From Coniochaeta sp. PMI_546 (taxonomy: Eukaryota; Ascomycota; Sordariomycetes; Coniochaetales; Coniochaetaceae): a stretch of DNA of 64,000 nucleotides. Shown one piece after another: positions 43,802 to 55,032 of the stretch; the first letter of the stretch is position 1, and each line of letters opens with the position of its first letter. The notes below the pieces were generated by a model, which was not told the origin of the DNA, made no database searches, and saw only the letters and a list, made by a program, of their open reading frames with translations. A program made the translations under genes and the position numbers. The DNA is taken from contig MU271145.1 of NCBI GenBank assembly GCA_021432605.1, positions 248,001-312,000 of the forward strand, in the 5' to 3' direction.

Positions 43802-45508
43802 ATGGTGATAGACCTTCAAGAGCCTTCCCTGGACTCCTTCGTCTTGGCCCCAAACACATCCACACCGAGCGCATCTCCCAACTCTTCAACAGCGAGCTCT
43901 TCGGAAGTGGCAAACGGTAGTGGAGTTTCAGATGACAGCGTCTCATCTGTGTCCGGCAATGCCTCCATAGCAGACATCAGCGATCATGTGGACAGGGCCT
44001 GCTACGAGCTCCTGCAGTCGACATCAAGCCCCGCAGACGATCTGCGTGAGCTCTTCGAGAAGAATATCCTCGCAAAGATATGTAGGGTCGCCATGGACTC
44101 TCTGAGCGGGAGCGCCGCCCTGGTCAATGATAAGGCTCTCACTCTCGACAAACCCGACGCCGCGGTCACACCTCCGGCCGCCTTTCCAGAGTACTGCCCG
44201 CAGGAGGGCGATTCTTCCGGAAAGTATATTCTACGAGAGGCGGAATTCTGGACATGCGGTTTCTTTCCGGGCACGCTATACACACTTTTGGAACGCGTAA
44301 TCCGATTTCCGCATTGCTTGGGGCTTTCTACAAACGAGGGGCCGAGCACGACGCAGATTAGAGCGCATCTCACGTCTCTCTGCCAGCTGTGGTCTGAGCC
44401 CCTACACGATATGGCTAGCCGAACTGACACCCACGACATCGGTTTTATCATTATGCCCGCTCTCAGGATGGACTGGGAACTAACATCCAACCCGCGGAGC
44501 CTAGCCTCGATAGTGCAAGCGGCGTGCAGTCTGGCAACGCGCTACGTGCCGACTGCACGAGCCATCCGCAGCTGGGACCTGCTGAGGAAGAAGGATGTTG
44601 AGATTGTTGGAATGGAGGAAAACATGATACTCATCATAGACAGCATGTGCAACCTCGACCTGCTATACTACGCTGCGGCACATTCTGGCGAGGCTCAGCT
44701 GGCAGACATGGCAACAGCTCACGCCCGGACGCTCCTGACCACTCACCTGCGGCCCGAATTGGCCAGGACAAGAGCTAAGAACGGATACACCGGCCAGCTG
44801 TTCTCGACCTGGCACGTAGCCAATTTGGACCCCAGAACGGGGGGTGTAAAGCGCCGGCTCACAGCGCAGGGCTACGCCGACGACTCGACATGGGCCCGCG
44901 GTCAGTCATGGGCCATTCTTGGCTACGCGCAGACGTACATGTGGACTAAGGACCCCGAATTTCTGAGCGCCGCGTGCGGAGCCGCCGAGTATTTCCTCTA
45001 CCGGTTGGATACTGCCCCTGAATGCGTTGATGTGCAGATGGCTGATGAGGACAATGTTACGTCATCACCGCCATACGGTCGCAGGAGAACTGTAGGCCGC
45101 TACGTCCCGCTCTGGGACTTTGACGCCCCGATCGAGGACGAAACGAACCCGATTCGAGACTCGTCTGCGGCCGTGATCGCTGCCAACGGCATGCTTGTCC
45201 TTTCGCAAGCACTGGCGGGAGCAGGTCAGGTCGGACTATCGACCCGGTTCCGCGATGCCGCCATCGCACTTGTCCGTGACTCGCTGGACTTTGCTCTGGC
45301 AAGAGAGAAGGCAAGGTTTGTCGCAGCAGGTAGCGGGGTGGCGACCGAAGACGTCGTGGAGACGAGCAGGTTCGACGCGCTGCTCAAGTATGGCACGGCC
45401 AACAATAATGCCAATGCAAGGAAACGGTATGCCAACCATGGGTTGGTGTACGGGGATTATTATCTCGTTGAGTTTGGCAATCGAATGTTGCGGATGGGTC
45501 TTGTGTAG
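43802..45508 (+). CDS. Glycoside hydrolase family 88 (unsaturated glucuronyl hydrolase)
   Basis: Single exon, 568 aa. The start is the ATG at 43802; an upstream open frame begins with a non-ATG codon. After a low-complexity Ser/Thr-rich N-terminal segment comes the alpha/alpha-barrel of GH88. Conserved blocks are FWTCGFFPGTLY, the catalytic-Asp block THDIGFIIMP, IIDSMCNLDLLYYAA with the second acidic residue, YADDSTWARGQSWAILGYA, RDSSAAVIAANGML and NHGLVYGDYYLVEFGNRM. The enzyme hydrolyses the vinyl-ether bond of delta-4,5-unsaturated uronic acids left by polysaccharide lyases. No signal peptide is evident, so it probably works inside the cell after uptake, consistent with the divergent transporter gene. 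It is part of a catabolic module and not of the polyketide pathway. Confidence 0.92.
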   Translation: MVIDLQEPSLDSFVLAPNTSTPSASPNSSTASSSEVANGSGVSDDSVSSVSGNASIADISDHVDRACYELLQSTSSPADDLRELFEKNILAKICRVAMDSLSGSAALVNDKALTLDKPDAAVTPPAAFPEYCPQEGDSSGKYILREAEFWTCGFFPGTLYTLLERVIRFPHCLGLSTNEGPSTTQIRAHLTSLCQLWSEPLHDMASRTDTHDIGFIIMPALRMDWELTSNPRSLASIVQAACSLATRYVPTARAIRSWDLLRKKDVEIVGMEENMILIIDSMCNLDLLYYAAAHSGEAQLADMATAHARTLLTTHLRPELARTRAKNGYTGQLFSTWHVANLDPRTGGVKRRLTAQGYADDSTWARGQSWAILGYAQTYMWTKDPEFLSAACGAAEYFLYRLDTAPECVDVQMADEDNVTSSPPYGRRRTVGRYVPLWDFDAPIEDETNPIRDSSAAVIAANGMLVLSQALAGAGQVGLSTRFRDAAIALVRDSLDFALAREKARFVAAGSGVATEDVVETSRFDALLKYGTANNNANARKRYANHGLVYGDYYLVEFGNRMLRMGLV

Positions 45509-45688
45509 ATCAGAACAATAGTACAGTCAAAGAGCGGTTGCGGCCCCCATGTTTCAAGTCGGGATAGACTTGGTCTAATTAGTTCCTAGATGTAGAGACT
45601 ATACAAACTTCCAGAGGCATAAGACGAGTGTATTAAACATCACAAAGTAGGGTCAAGTACATTTGAAGAAATGAAAGGTCTACAGTGG

Positions 45689-48420
45689 TCACCAGCCTCC
45701 TCCAGACCCATCCAAGGTCGCTGCAAACATCGTGCCGTCGTCAAAGCTGATTATCCGGTCTAAGTCCATGAATTCCTGGTCCAGGAGCGACTGTGGAGTG
45801 ACTCCCAGAATTTCCTCGAGGGACATGACGTCGGATCCATGTGCAACCATACTTGATCCACCGGTTGTTGTCGACGAGGTCATGGGCGAGGCACCAGGCT
45901 GCTGTTGCATCTGCATCTGCACTGGAGCCTTATGTCTCCCACCGAAGCCAGGGTCAACCAAACGCCTCGTGGCAGGCTGTGCGTCTTGTTCGAAGTGGTA
46001 CTCATGATCTTGGTTGCCGCGGTGGCGACTTTGCGCTTCCGCTGTCGTCGTCGTCATGTAGTCGATCTCAGTTGTATAAGCTGCGACATTGACCCTGAAC
46101 CCCTCCTCGCTCAGACAACGGCCATGGAGGTCCCTTAGCCTCGTGGCGTACTTCCTTGCCATGTTCAACACCGTCGGACCGCGTACTGGCCTGCTGCTGA
46201 GCCCGCACCACCTGTCCGAAAATTCCTCGAGCGCCTGCACCAGCGTCCAGTAGTCGTCTCGCAGCTGCGCCTCGGCGTGCGACGACCGCCAGTATACAAG
46301 CAGCACCCGTGCCGCAATGTAAACGCAGAAGGCATACTGGTTCGCCACCGGCAATGCAGCCGGCGTGCTCCTGAGGTACTTGGTGGTGATGGCCGCGATC
46401 TCGGTTGCCGCGGCCAGGCATGTGTCGGCACTGCACGCGCTCGGCAGCAGCAGCGCCGCGTTCCGGAAGGCGATGGCCCACTCCGGCGGTGGGAAGGCGA
46501 TGAGCTGGTGCAGCAGGATCATGCTCGTGTTGTGCGTGACGTGCGCGAGGGTGAGGTTGGGGTCCATGACGAGCGGTGTTGCCGCCCGGGATTCGAGGTA
46601 GCTGTCGGCCTTCCACCGCTGCGGCAGGAGCATCTTCCAGTGCACCAGGCGTAGGTCAATCTCTTTGAAGCGCGTCAGCCATAGCCGGATGTCGCGCTTG
46701 TCGCGCGGGTTGATACGCTGCTGGAGAAAGTGGCTCGTCACGCGGCTCATGGACTCGGTCGCCTCGATGCAGTATGCGAAAGCGCCAACGTTGGTCATGT
46801 CAGCATCGCCGGGCTCAGTGGACTTTGCGGACGTAATGCTGTGGGATCGTCCTTGCAGATCAGCGCCTCCGGGAGCAGCATCGGTTGCAATATCAGGGGC
46901 ATTGACCTGTGAGGGGAAAGCGATTGGGTTGCCGATCCGGGCTGCAGCCTTATCCCAGATGCCGAAGAACGGAGTTGTCACCGGCTCTTGCTTGCGCCAC
47001 AGGATGCCGTCGCAGGGCAGCCGGCGGTGGACGTCATCGGATGTCAAGCTCGTGCTCCAACCCATGGTGACGGAGCAGAAACGGTCGTGGTTGAAGACAG
47101 TCCAGAACACACGACGCCGCTCCTCCTTTTCCGTCCAATCGTCTGTCGGGAGCAGTGTCATGAACGGCTGGGATAGTGGCTGTCGCTCGTGGTCTTCGTG
47201 CTCGACCGTCAGTTGCAAATACTCTACCGTACGAGTCATGGACCCGACAAGCGACCATGCCTTAAAGGATTCTCCATTTCCAATCTGCTTGATGATACAC
47301 CGGTTAGACTTTCAGGAGACATGAAAAACTTCGCGTACTGCCGTCCTTACATCGTTGAACGCGATGATGATGATGGCCTGGAGGCTTTCTACCGACATGC
47401 AGTCCATTGCATTTGACACCACCCAACCCCTGAGTCGACTCGGGCAGACATGGACGAGATCTTGGTTGTCGACAAACCTGGAAGCTGCCAAGACCATGGC
47501 ATACAATAACACGTTCAACTTTGGCCGTTCGACCGGGTCTGCCAGTCGTGCACGTAGTCTCGCCTGATGCACCATCGGGATCCAGGGATGAATGCAGGCA
47601 AAGTAGGCACGAAGTACCGCCTCAAGACAATCCGAAGGTGGTAGACACGGAGAGCTAATTACATCCTCCTCCTCCTCCTCCTCCTCACCACCGTGGATTT
47701 GGCGGGAGAGGAATCCGTGGTCCATCTGGCGACGCTTTCGTGGTCCAGTCCCGAAACGAACGCCCGATTCGCCGTTGTTGTTTGGGTCGCATTCCGGCCT
47801 GCCCATGACTAACTTCGGAAGCTCCCGGGCGAGCAGGGCCAGGATGTCATAGGCACCCTTCTCTCTGGCCTTTTCGGGCTCGGGCGTGGTTCCTCTGCTC
47901 TCTTGCGTCTCACGCTGCCGCTTATGCACGACACGTTCCAGGTTATCTTGACAGGCGAAGTCAGTTCCAAATTGAGGACTTGCAAAATGATGGATCGGTG
48001 AGTGTATAGAAGAATCCGCGGCCTCACCTAATCTTCTGTGCACCTTCTCTAGGGCGCCCGGTTTGAGGCCAGGTTTATTCTTCTTGGCCTCATATTCGCA
48101 GTCAGCTGCTTAAGGCCCAATACATCGTCAGCTGTGGTCTGGGGGAGAGCTCTGACCAGCGGAAGGGGACAAGGACGCCAGTCTGCAACATAGTTGACGC
48201 GAGCGTTGACCTAATACGCACCAGTCCTGCGGCAGTGCTGGCATGTAGGGAGCTCTCGAGAGCAGCGCAGCTTGCGCTTACGACATCCGTTGCATGCAAT
48301 TGCTGCCGTCGGCTCGGGTCGGCCACCATCATCCCCTGGGAAGTCCAGGTCATCGGCTTCGTTAGCGGAGTCTCGTTGCTGCTGCTGATCCTGCCGAGTC
48401 GCCCTCCGATTGCTCAACAT
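45689..48420 (-). CDS. Zn2Cys6 transcription factor (XlnR-type), sugar-module regulator
   Basis: Three exons on the minus strand (48420-48222, 48105-47351, 47284-45689) encode 849 aa. The zinc cluster has C43, C46, C53, C60 and C63 in exon 1 ([19 protein letters not shown]) and the sixth, C69, just after the first intron ([13 protein letters not shown]), as in many xylanase-regulator-like proteins. A Glu run (about seven residues, encoded by a TCC repeat near 47665-47690 on the plus strand) precedes the fungal-specific regulatory domain, which has [29 protein letters not shown] and DVHRRLPCD. The C-terminal part is Gln- and Ser-rich. It is divergent from the DUF2264 gene. The neighbourhood suggests it controls the MFS, GH88 and DUF2264 genes. 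Confidence 0.92.
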
Positions 48421-48874
48421 TGCCGTCGCGATGTGTTGTATCTATTCATTTGTCCGACGCCCGCAGCTTCTCGACCGCAGAGCGGCCTAGGCTAGTTTAT
48501 CAGCACTTGGAGCATTCGGCCGGATGCCCGAGCCCAATAGCCCGAGATCCCGAGCTCCCCGCATTCCCCGCCCCTGAAACACCGGGTCGGGGTCCACTGC
48601 CTGGAACAAGTAACACTCGGTTGAGCTAGGGCCGACCGGGTAAGGAGAGAGCAAACCCTATGATCCAAGGGCACTGTGGTAGGTTGCTGTCTACTTGGGA
48701 ACCGGACCCGGTCCGCACGGAATCCTAGAAGGTGCCGCATGGAGGGCTTTGCGAGTTGGTACCAATCTTTACCTTGTGCTAGTCTAATAAGCCAAATGTT
48801 GCTGCTTCATTCATAGACCTGTCAATACACATCACCGTGTGTAGCTTGGATTCACATCTCATCACAACAGCCAC
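48421..48874. other. Shared divergent promoter, Zn2Cys6 / DUF2264
   Basis: A 454-bp bidirectional promoter without a gene. It holds GGTCGGGG (48585-48592), CCGACC (48632-48637) and a 13-bp palindrome (48703-48715). Confidence 0.55.
48703..48715. promoter_or_regulatory. 13-bp palindrome CGGACC-C-GGTCCG
   Basis: A perfect dyad with outward CGG/CCG ends, 160 bp upstream of the DUF2264 ATG and about 285 bp upstream of the regulator ATG. It could be a Zn2Cys6 site. It differs from the polyketide palindrome in sequence and spacing. Confidence 0.45.
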
Positions 48875-51087
48875 ATGCCGCCCCTCGTAGGTTTCTCCGA
48901 CAACCCGTTTCGGAGCAGAGCCGATGTCGTGCGGGCCGCTGAAGCCCTGCTGAAGCCCCTCCAGCAATACCGCTCCCCTGGCATGGCCCGCATCAAGCTT
49001 GCAACCGCCACCGGAGCTGGTTTCAGCGAGACAGCCGCGCAGCTAGAAGGCTTTGCCCGTCCCCTCTGGGTCGTTCCAAGCTTGTTGCAACAGCAGTCTC
49101 AGCCCTCCGGCGCCACCATCGGCGATCCGGACATCCTCATTCCATGGATAGAGGGCCTCAAAACAGGCACGGACCGCACGTCACCCGAGTACTGGGGCGA
49201 CATGGGCGACTTTGACCAGCGTGCAGTCGAGACGGAGGCCATAGCCTTCGCTCTGCTGACAGCGCCCGAGCGTTTCGTCCCGAGCAAGCCTGCTGAGAGG
49301 GACAGACTGGCGGCGTGGCTGCGGCAAATCAACCATCGGCGCCTCCCTGAGAACAACTGGTCGTGGTTCCGCGTCTTTGTCAACCTGGCGCTGGTGAAGA
49401 CTCTGGGCGTGCCGATGAAGGAGGTGCGAGAAACTGTGGAACGGGATCTGCGGCTGCTGGATTCCTTTTATGTGGGGAATGGATGGTCAACCGATGGACT
49501 CTGGGGAGACGAGAGAAAGCAAGCCGATTATTACTCAGGGAGCTTTGCCTTGCAGTTTGCACAACTGCTATTTGTGCGGCTTTCGGATGGTTATGACGAC
49601 GCGAGAACAGAGAGATACAAGAATCAGGCGAGGGAGTTCGCCGTCGGCTTTTGGAGGTACTTTGACACGAACGGCAAGCATAATGACCCCTTTCTTCTGT
49701 TCGATTTCGAGATTGGCAGACCTGCCATGCTGACACGTAGTCCTCAGGCGCTGCTATACCTTTCGGTCGCAGTCTCACCTATCGTTACGCCCTTGCCGCA
49801 TTCTGGGCAGCCGTCGCGTTCGCAGAGGTGCCTTTACCGGCGCCCCTAGACCAGCCTGGCGTGGTCAAAGGCTTGCTGCTGAGGCACCTTCGTTGGTGGG
49901 CCAAGTATCCCGATATCTTCAACACAGACGGCACGCACAACATCGGATACACGTATCCCAACATGTACATGTCGGAGAACTACAATTCTCCTCAGTCCGT
50001 GTATTGGTGTCTAAAAAGCTTCATAGTTCTCCAATTTCCGGAAGATCATCCGTTCTGGACGGCCCAGGAACTGCCACATCCTTTGTCAAGTCCTTCACCA
50101 GGCAGAGCACTGTCCGCCGTATCACCGCTATGGCCGCCACGTCACATTCTCTGCAGTACTCCCGAGCACCACTTCTTGCTATCGTCAGGTCAGTTCACGA
50201 GGAAGGACCACAAAGCACGTGAAGCGAAATATGGAAAATTTGCCTACTCTTCCGCCTTCGGTTTCAGTGTACCAACCGGACCTCTCCTTGAACAGCTTGC
50301 TCCCGACAGCACACTGTGTCTTACTCGGGACGGCGGGGAGTCATGGAAGGTGGCATGGAAACCATACCATGTCCGTTTAGAGACCTTCAAAGTAGGAGAA
50401 GAGGACGTGCCGTGTCTTGTAAGCAGGCGGAAGCCATGGAAAGACGTTGAGCTGGATATCGAAACAACTTTGATCGCTCCCACCGAGAGATGGCCCGGAT
50501 GGCACTTCCGCATCCACACGCTCACTTGGTCGCCGGCAGCCCCGGCAGCAAGCACTTTCGGGACCTTGAAGTGCATCGACGCCGGTTTCGCCATTTCCGC
50601 CCAGCAAGACGGTGTCTCGCTCTTTGAGACCGCGTGCGGGGCGACCAAAACTCTCGCCAACGCTGAAGCTTCTTGCTCAGGGTGGTGGAAGGGTGACGAA
50701 GAAGCTGTGGTCGTTTCTGAATCTGGTGCGAGTGGTGTAGCCAATCTAGTCATCGAGTCTCGCGTATCTCCACCGCAGCAAGCGCCATGGCGTGCCTTCG
50801 GACACAAGAGTCACGCTTCCATCCTGCGGCCGGATGCTAATACCAACATCATTGCTCCACGAATATTGCTGCCATGTATCCAGCACGATTTCAATCTTGT
50901 TGCCGAACCGAAACAAGTGAGTTCACGGCCGTCAGATCTGCCGAACCAGATGCGGGCGACATTTGCTCTTGGCGTCTTTGCGGTGGCCGCTTCCCCCAAG
51001 TTTGGCCGAGAGCGTCAGAGGGCTTACTGGCTGAACAGGCCACGTCAACTTGCTCTGCTGGACGCGAGACATTTGGAAATCAGATAG
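48875..51087 (+). CDS. DUF2264 family protein with a GC-AG intron
   Basis: Two exons (48875-49673 and 49748-51087) encode 712 aa, usual for the DUF2264 (PF10022) family of large cytosolic proteins often found beside glycoside hydrolases. Family-like blocks are [85 protein letters not shown] and [17 protein letters not shown]. The two open frames join only through an intron that starts GCAAGC and ends CAG (49674-49747), which restores the sequence [14 protein letters not shown] across the junction. The donor is therefore GC and not GT. The function of the family is not established; a role in breakdown of uronic-acid-containing glycans is inferred from its partners here. Confidence 0.9.
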
Positions 51088-52081
51088 ATACAGATGTCCT
51101 TGACGCAAGGACTTTTTAGCTGACTGGCAATGACCGGTGGCGGACTTGCTGTGTGGCATAGATACACTAGTCCCTAGAAATACATCCAAGTACGTGCCCT
51201 AACTGAAGCCGGAGATATAAGGGTTCGGGAGATATACACAAAGTACAGAATACCAAATCGAAGAAAGGGCGTTTGAAATCCCTGGTGAGTCGGGTAGCAT
51301 GACTAATTCTGTTATCTGGCAACTTTTCTACTCTGAAGAGGTAGCTTTAGCACGGCGAAACTCGTGCCAGCTATCTGAGATTATGAACAGGGGTTTACCT
51401 CTGTTATGCTTTGATCAGGAAGTTCAAGCGACCCATTACCTGTCGGTCTTGTTACCTGGCCAACAATCTTGCAGGTCAGATGAACTATGCTACTGCTGTC
51501 AGAGGTCATGGAGCCGGGCCACTACTATCCAGTCTCGGTGCTCTCTTTGGTATTTGCTTAAGCAGTTGTTTGCTAGCTGACATCCTATACCCAGCTGGGA
51601 AAGAGCCGTCAGGTTTCATCATATGGCCCTGCTGAGCCAGAAGCCTTATGAATGAGATCTGGCATGTTTGATACATGCCTCGAGTTAGTCGGGTATTCGG
51701 CTCGTTGACCATTCGATCAGGTCCTTACCCTCAACGCTGTTACCTTCCGGAGATTGAATTTGTCGTGCATGACAGTTCCGCTCGCGCTTATACGGGCTTA
51801 CTGCTCGTACTTACATACCGAGTACCCTACTTACTTGACCCAAGGTGCTGTCAGCTTACAATAAGCGCTGATTCAGTTACAAAGTCGTCCCACTCATTGC
51901 CGAGTTTAATATGCCAATGCTTAGTGACCACCTATCCAACCGACTTCGACGCTGATCCTTTACTACAAGCTTTCCCGCTCTCCTTCTCGTGCCATAGCTA
52001 TTATTTCGTGCTCACGATAATTACGAGACATTTGTGCCAAGACCTTTCACACCTGTTACGTACCTGTTGCAACCAAAAACC
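51088..52081. other. Intergenic, right end of the gene-rich part
   Basis: About 1 kb with no supported gene; short open frames at 51299-51580 and 51675-52085 have no recognisable features. It includes the promoter of the truncated monooxygenase. Confidence 0.5.
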
Positions 52082-52294
52082 ATGAGCCCCAGCGTTGAGC
52101 TTCGTCTCGCCCCAGGCGAGGATAAGGCCAACGTAATCGTAACTGCAAGGATCATCGCAAAACGCTGGCTTGCAAGATTTGAGGAAGCTGTATCGTCTTC
52201 ACCACCGCTACAGCTGGAGCCATTGTTCCTAGAAGACAGCTGGCTGAAAGACTCACTCGCACTCTCGTGGGACCTTCGCACGTTGATATATTAG
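52082..52294 (+). pseudogene. Truncated 5' end of a flavin monooxygenase gene
   Basis: An ATG at 52082 opens a 70-codon frame that matches the NTF2-like N-terminal extension seen on many fungal FAD-dependent monooxygenases (IIAKRWLARFEEAVSS, PLFLEDSWLKDSLALSWDLRTL). It stops abruptly at 52292-52294, right after the conserved WDLRTL, where the FAD domain would soon begin. The following sequence is repeat-derived and AT-rich. I infer that the gene was cut by insertion or rearrangement at the edge of the retrotransposon block. The rest is not visible in the window. Confidence 0.7.
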
Positions 52295-52299
52295 CCTCT

Positions 52300-52336
52300 A
52301 ACTCAGAGGCGCAAAACGCGTATGTGATGTATTCGG
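52300..52336. repeat. Copy 2 of the dispersed 37-nt repeat
   Basis: Same orientation as 10391-10427 with two transition differences. It starts six bases after the premature stop of the truncated monooxygenase, so it may mark the end of the element that disrupted the gene. Confidence 0.65.
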
Positions 52337-52551
52337 TAAGGATCCTCCGAGACCGTAGAAGATCCGGCTAACTAGCGATCTAGGGAAAGGATACCAGGTA
52401 GTATAACTACCATGCCGCGTAAGGGGGGTTGTGGAAAACGGTCTCTGACATGCGATCGCTGCGCCAAAACGGGGTTGGTATAATATACCGCAAAGTTTAA
52501 TATTTAGGCGCTAAGAATATCTCTTAGAAATCTATTTTCTAACGCGTAAGT

Positions 52552-52758
52552 ATAACGAATCAATACCCTTAAATACTAACCGATACGGGGGTCTATTGAT
52601 AATTAATTATATACGTACGATAGGTTATAATAAGATCGTATCTAATTAAAAAGTAGACTAATATTTTAGAAAATAATAGGTAATTAAATATAAAGAATTA
52701 TATATTAATTATTATAAAAGTAATTTATAATTATCTAATTATAATAACTATTTAAATA
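52552..52758. repeat. About 208-bp direct repeat, copy 1
   Basis: Aligns with 54402-54610 in the same orientation over its full length, with many transition differences. Copies begin TATAACGAA and end TATTTAAATA. These may be LTRs of a further degraded element, or two separate solo LTRs. No matching target duplication was found. Confidence 0.65.
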
Positions 52759-53171
52759 TTAAAGTTTAATCGTAACTTATTACCTTTTAATAATCTTAAA
52801 AAGTATTTTTTAAAACGTAATATTTGACCGTAATCCTTCGTTTTTAAAACGTTAGATTATTATCTTATATTAGATCCCGTAATCTTTATCTTAATTAGTT
52901 ATTAACGTTATTATTTTCTTATTCCGGTTATTATAACTTAATTTAATAAAGTTAATTCGTAATACGATATCTTTCTTCTAAGTTTTCGTTTCGAAAGTTG
53001 AAGTTATAAAACGTTATTAACGTTTACGTTAACGTAAATCGCGTTTATATCTTTTTACTATCTTTATATTAATAATATATTAACCCGTATAGAAAAATAA
53101 TAAAACGAAAAATTTAAGAAAACCTTCGAACGTTTTATTCTCGTCGTTTATATCGAAAAGTTGAATATTTC

Positions 53172-53560
53172 TATTATAAACCTATAGGTAACGGAGGACA
53201 CCTTACCAATAGATAAGGAACATATATACGAGGCTTATCGTATTATATAAGTAAGGGACCTTAGGTTACGTAACTAATTATTATAATCGTAATAATTAGA
53301 AAGGATTACGGTCGGTACGATTATAGTTATCGTTATAATTACTATAGTTTACTAATATATAAGAAGGAGTCCTTCGGGACTCCGTTATAGGTAGCTCTTG
53401 ATTACCTAATAATCAATCTAAATATTCAATCGAGGTTATTATTAAATAAGATACTTATCTTAACGATATTAGAATAAAAACTATTTGTTATACCTTAACT
53501 TACTTACCTTAAGTAATAGAACTCACCTTCTGATCCTTAGCCCGTCTTGGGATCGTTACA
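53172..53560. mobile_element. Solo LTR (389 bp) with target-site duplication
   Basis: The segment is homologous along its whole length to the LTRs at 55033-55424 and 58682-59072. It is flanked on both sides by the same five bases, ATTTC (53167-53171 and 53561-53565), and no gag/pol sequence adjoins it. That is the pattern left when recombination between two LTRs deletes the internal part. Confidence 0.8.
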
Positions 53561-54401
53561 ATTTCTTCTAATATACCTTATACTTTTTATTTTTGTAATA
53601 ATAAGCCTTATTATATAATAAAAGATAATTTTCGTTATAACGAATATATTCGTCGAAATCGTTTTTACGATAACGTATTAATCATTGTTTTTTATACGTA
53701 GTTTTTTTTTAGATTATTTTATTTCTTAATTAATCCTGATTAATATTTTGTTTATTTTCTTTTTAAAAAAAGTTATATAACAACGAAAAAATAACGGAAA
53801 AAGCTTTATTCGTTCTTTAATAATAATTTATTACGGCCGTTAACTATTTTTTTTAAATCCGAAAGATTTATAAAAAGATTAAAGAATATAATAAGGAATT
53901 ATCTTAATAGGAGATTTAAAAGTTAAATAGAAAAGACAATATCGTTTATTATTTTAAAATTTAAAACCGTTTTATTATAAAAAACTTATAAATTATAAAT
54001 ATTTCCGACGAGACCTATTAAAACGTTTTTAAATTAAGCGAAAGTCTTTTAAACCTTATATTAAATTTAGATTTTGATAATAATATTAATTAAATAGAAA
54101 AAAAAAAAAGCTTATAGATACGTTAAAACTAATATAACGTATAAGTAAGCCTTTAAACCGGAAAAACAAGGTTGAAATTAATTCTAACGGGTCGACTTTA
54201 TTTAAAGATTATATCGTAATCGTTACGCGATTATAACGCGGTCGGTAAGCGAAAATCGATAGTATAAGGCGATTTAAAGAGACCTAAACGTATTTTAGAC
54301 GACGTATTTACGAGCTCGATAAGATAATTTACCGCGATATAAGAACCCCGGGACGAAAGTAAATTATATTCGGAATTTATCGAGTTAAGTTATTATAATA
54401 T
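53561..54401. other. Heavily RIP-altered sequence, origin unresolved
   Basis: Very AT-rich with almost no CA/TG. It lies between the solo LTR and copy 2 of the 208-bp repeat, and may be the internal part of the element bounded by those repeats. No protein similarity could be read. Confidence 0.45.
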
Positions 54402-54610
54402 TATAACGAATTAATACTCTTAAGTACTAACCGATATTAAGGGTTTGTTAACAATTAATCAGGTACGTACGGTAAGTTATAATAAGATTATATCTAGCTA
54501 AAAGGTAAACTACTACTTTAAAAAGGGGTAGGTAATTAAATATAGAGAACGGTATATTAATCGTTATAAAAGCAACTCGTAACTATCTAGTTATAACGAC
54601 TATTTAAATA
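54402..54610. repeat. About 208-bp direct repeat, copy 2
   Basis: Partner of 52552-52758, with fewer RIP-type changes than copy 1. Confidence 0.65.
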
Positions 54611-55032
54611 CAAATACTTCCTCGTAGATCACTTTCCTCGCGGTAATCCCTCTTGTTATAGTTAGTGATCTAAGGTAAGTTGGCTTATAGTGATCTAAGT
54701 GATCCTTTATTGGTAGCTTACCGTCTATATACTTAGTCGCGTAGTGATCCTTTTATAATTAGACAACCTCTACCCCGTAGTAGTTGTTCCGTTCCGTATC
54801 CCGTTGGTCTAATTGGTACGGTTCGTAACAAATACCGTATTAATAGTCTTATTATTAAACTATATTATTATACGAAGAAAAAAGAAAGGTAAAAGGATAG
54901 GTAACTAACGAGCCGGCGGCGATATTTAACTAATATAATAGAATTACTAGTCCGTATTAGTCTTAACGCCTTAGGTTATATTATCTTCTAATTAATACCG
55001 TAATAATAGGTCCCCTTTTTTAAGGTAGTTAT
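54611..55032. other. Repeat-derived spacer left of element A
   Basis: Less CA/TG-depleted than its flanks. The motif GTGATC recurs several times between about 54650 and 54760. No gene or known element was recognised. Confidence 0.4.
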
